This document shows, in pieces, positions 5,937-7,446 of a stretch of 7,446 nt of DNA. Positions within the stretch are counted from its first letter, which is position 1. The number at the start of each line of letters is the position of its first letter. The notes under the pieces are model-generated. The model was not told the origin of the DNA. It worked only from the letters and a program-made list of their open reading frames with translations, and searched no databases. The translations under genes were made by a program, and so were the position numbers. Source of the stretch: Planctomycetia bacterium (GTDB lineage: Bacteria > Planctomycetota > UBA11346); the NCBI GenBank assembly GCA_005801395.1, contig SYDV01000454.1, positions 1-7,446 of the forward strand. Direction: 5' to 3'.

Positions 5937-6749
5937 TTACTCCGTAGGACGAGGACGAGTGAGGTGGGTTACGCCTAACACAAGCGCAACCGTAGCAAAG
6001 AGAATAAGTGTGGATAAAGCATGAATTTCAGGGGAAATACCGCGCCGAATGGACGCTTGAATAAGAAGTGGAAGGGTCGTGGATTGGGGAGAGGCGGTGA
6101 AAAAGCTGATAACAAAATCATCGAGCGAAAGCGTAAAGGCTAACATCGCACCTGCAACTATAGCGGTTGTAACTTGTGGTAACATAACGCGCATGATGAC
6201 GCCCCAATGCGAGGCGTAGAGATCACGTGCCGCTTCTTCCTGGGCAGCACTGATATGCGACAAGCGTGCATGAACAACTAAGGCGACGAAAGAAACTTGG
6301 AACGTGACATGACCAATGACCATGGTGAAAAAACCGGTATCAAATAGGCTCCAAACTTGGCGCAGGGCGACCATGGCGGCGGCTAAAATAATATCTGGCG
6401 TAATGACGGGCAACATCACCACTGCCATAACGGGTGCGGTTAATGGTTTGGGCCAGCGTCCGCGTAAACCAAATGCCAACATCGTTCCCAAAATGGTGGA
6501 AATGAAGGTTGAGATCACAGCCAAGCCAATGGTATTTCTGGTCGCGGCGAATAAGGCGGTACTGTCGACGCGGTTGTCTTTTAAATCGACAAATAATCGT
6601 TCGTACCATTGCCAAGTAAACCCATGCCATTCACCTAATAAACGCGAATCGTTAACTGAACACACGGCGACGGCCAATAACGGTAGGTAAAGAAAACCTA
6701 AGGTTGCCCAGCCGAGTAGCGGTAAACTCCAATGCTGACGCCGGATCAT
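5937..6749 (-). CDS. potC: Spermidine/putrescine-type ABC transporter permease (PotC-like)
   Basis: From ATG 6749 this is a 270-residue inner-membrane permease, close to the usual PotC length (about 264). It has about six membrane helices (roughly residues 9-31, 70-94, 104-129, 137-159, 192-217 and 244-263). The cytoplasmic EAA loop, which contacts the ATPase, is EEAARDLYASHWGVIMRVMLP (from residue 171), with Tyr178 where Gly is usual. PotC hallmarks follow: SLDDFVISFF (208-217), LPLLIQASIRRGISPEIHALST. The start overlaps the potB stop as ATGA, a translational-coupling arrangement, and GGGAAG lies 4 bases before it. An in-frame ATG at 6818 would add 23 hydrophilic residues lying inside potB and is rejected. 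Together with PotB it forms the channel; the ATPase PotA is not in view. Confidence 0.92.
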   Translation of the reverse strand: MIRRQHWSLPLLGWATLGFLYLPLLAVAVCSVNDSRLLGEWHGFTWQWYERLFVDLKDNRVDSTALFAATRNTIGLAVISTFISTILGTMLAFGLRGRWPKPLTAPVMAVVMLPVITPDIILAAAMVALRQVWSLFDTGFFTMVIGHVTFQVSFVALVVHARLSHISAAQEEAARDLYASHWGVIMRVMLPQVTTAIVAGAMLAFTLSLDDFVISFFTASPQSTTLPLLIQASIRRGISPEIHALSTLILFATVALVLGVTHLTRPRPTE

Positions 6750-7446
6750 AGCGCTTCCCGTCCACGGCGTCCCATCAACCATAAACCGATCAGGGTCATA
6801 ATAATTAACACCACGCAAATTGCCGCGCCGAATGGCCAGTCACGGCTGGCACCAAATTGTTGCTGAATCAAATTGCCGAGCAGCATATACTTTGCTCCGC
6901 CTAACAGATCACTGACGACAAACATGCCAATCGATGGAATGAAAGTCAAAATACCGGCGGAAATAAGCCCAGGTGAAATCTGTGGCAAAATAGCATGACG
7001 AAACGTGCGCCAACGGGAGGCATAATTATCGCGTGCGGCTTCGACCAGTGACCAGTCCAGGCGCTCAATGCTGGGATATAACGGTAATACAGCGAATGGT
7101 AAAATCGCATTGACCATACCAATGGTTACGGCGAATGCCGATGGAGCTAAACCAGTGCCATCTTCAATCCATCCTAACCAGGCGGCAAATTTCGCGGGCG
7201 GCATTTGATTTGAGCACAATAATATCCACCCATACGTCCGGATGACTAAATTGGTGCAAAACGGAATGGTTACCAACGCGAGCAAAAGATAACGCCAGCG
7301 GATTGGTTGGTTTGCGATAAAAAAAGCAACCGGTAACGCCAATAATATTGCCAAGACCGTGCAAATCCCTGCCAATAGCAAACTGCGTGTGATAATAATG
7401 AGGTAATCAGCCGACCAACCAAAGATGCCCCAACCCGCCAGTCGAA
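6746..7446 (-). CDS. potB: Spermidine/putrescine-type ABC transporter permease (PotB-like), N-terminus cut by window edge
   Basis: The reading frame is open to the right edge, so the gene is partial: 232 C-terminal residues are visible of about 280 expected. The frame continues upstream of the TTG at 7381 (residues SADYLIIITRSLLLAG...), so that TTG is an internal Leu codon and not the start. PotB hallmarks are IPFCTNLVIRTYGW, AILPFAVLPLYPSIERLD, the EAA loop VEAARDNYASRWRTFRHAILP (visible residues about 134-154), FVVSDLLGGAKYMLLGN and RDWPFGAA. The usual EAA Gly is Tyr, as in the potC product. At least five membrane helices are visible. It pairs with the PotC-like protein, whose start codon overlaps its TGA stop. 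The usual potABCD gene order predicts potA to the right, beyond the window. Confidence 0.92.
   Translation of the reverse strand, partial: RLAGWGIFGWSADYLIIITRSLLLAGICTVLAILLALPVAFFIANQPIRWRYLLLALVTIPFCTNLVIRTYGWILLCSNQMPPAKFAAWLGWIEDGTGLAPSAFAVTIGMVNAILPFAVLPLYPSIERLDWSLVEAARDNYASRWRTFRHAILPQISPGLISAGILTFIPSIGMFVVSDLLGGAKYMLLGNLIQQQFGASRDWPFGAAICVVLIIMTLIGLWLMGRRGREAL

Noticed and set aside
6316..6690. 124-residue plus-strand frame opposite potC
   Set aside because: It is entirely antisense to a clear PotC-type permease and shows no protein family features.
6750..6818. Upstream ATG at 6818 for potC
   Set aside because: It would add 23 hydrophilic residues inside potB; the ATG at 6749 overlapping the potB stop and preceded by GGGAAG gives the standard PotC N-terminus.
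7379..7381. TTG at 7381 as the potB start
   Set aside because: The frame and PotB-like sequence continue upstream to the window edge, so this is an internal Leu codon.

Overview
The window looks like chromosomal DNA of a Gram-negative, medium-GC bacterium. A secreted esterase fused to a DUF1080 (3-keto-disaccharide hydrolase-like) domain, a solitary SirB1-like transglutaminase-fold gene, and loosely packed single genes with moderate A+T codon use together suggest the Planctomycetota-Verrucomicrobiota-Chlamydiota group, most likely Verrucomicrobiota. This placement is an inference from gene content, with no rRNA or marker gene in view.

Layout. On the plus strand, bases 1-195 hold an open frame that ends in a possible 50-residue single-pass membrane peptide. 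A SirB1/transglutaminase-like protein follows at 302-1063. A gene-free convergent gap (1064-1305) carries four exact copies of the heptamer CGATGTC and, about 105 bases on, an inverted block of 2.7 copies, giving a potential 19-bp long-range stem. Every later gene is on the minus strand. Reading from right to left (the direction of transcription) these are: the C-terminal part of a PotB-type permease cut by the window edge (6746-7446), a PotC-type permease (5937-6749), a PotD-type binding protein (4873-5931), a strong stem-loop (4821-4860), a nucleotide-sugar epimerase/dehydratase (3755-4717), an unrecognised exported protein (3041-3685), and the secreted esterase-DUF1080 fusion (1306-2904).

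How the genes work together. potB, potC and potD form a tight operon: an ATGA stop/start overlap between potB and potC, and a 5-base gap between potC and potD with the potD Shine-Dalgarno at the very end of potC. They encode an ABC importer of the spermidine/putrescine family. The ATPase PotA is not in view and would be expected beyond base 7446. The stem-loop just after potD separates this operon from the epimerase gene. The epimerase, the exported protein and the esterase are spaced by 69 and 136 bases, so they are more likely independent or loosely coupled units than one operon.

No tRNA, rRNA, CRISPR array, insertion sequence or phage gene was found, and no multi-gene novel system is evident. 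The least ordinary items are the heptamer inverted-repeat region, the two-domain secreted enzyme, the altered ligand-site and EAA-loop positions in the polyamine-type transporter, and the unknown exported protein.
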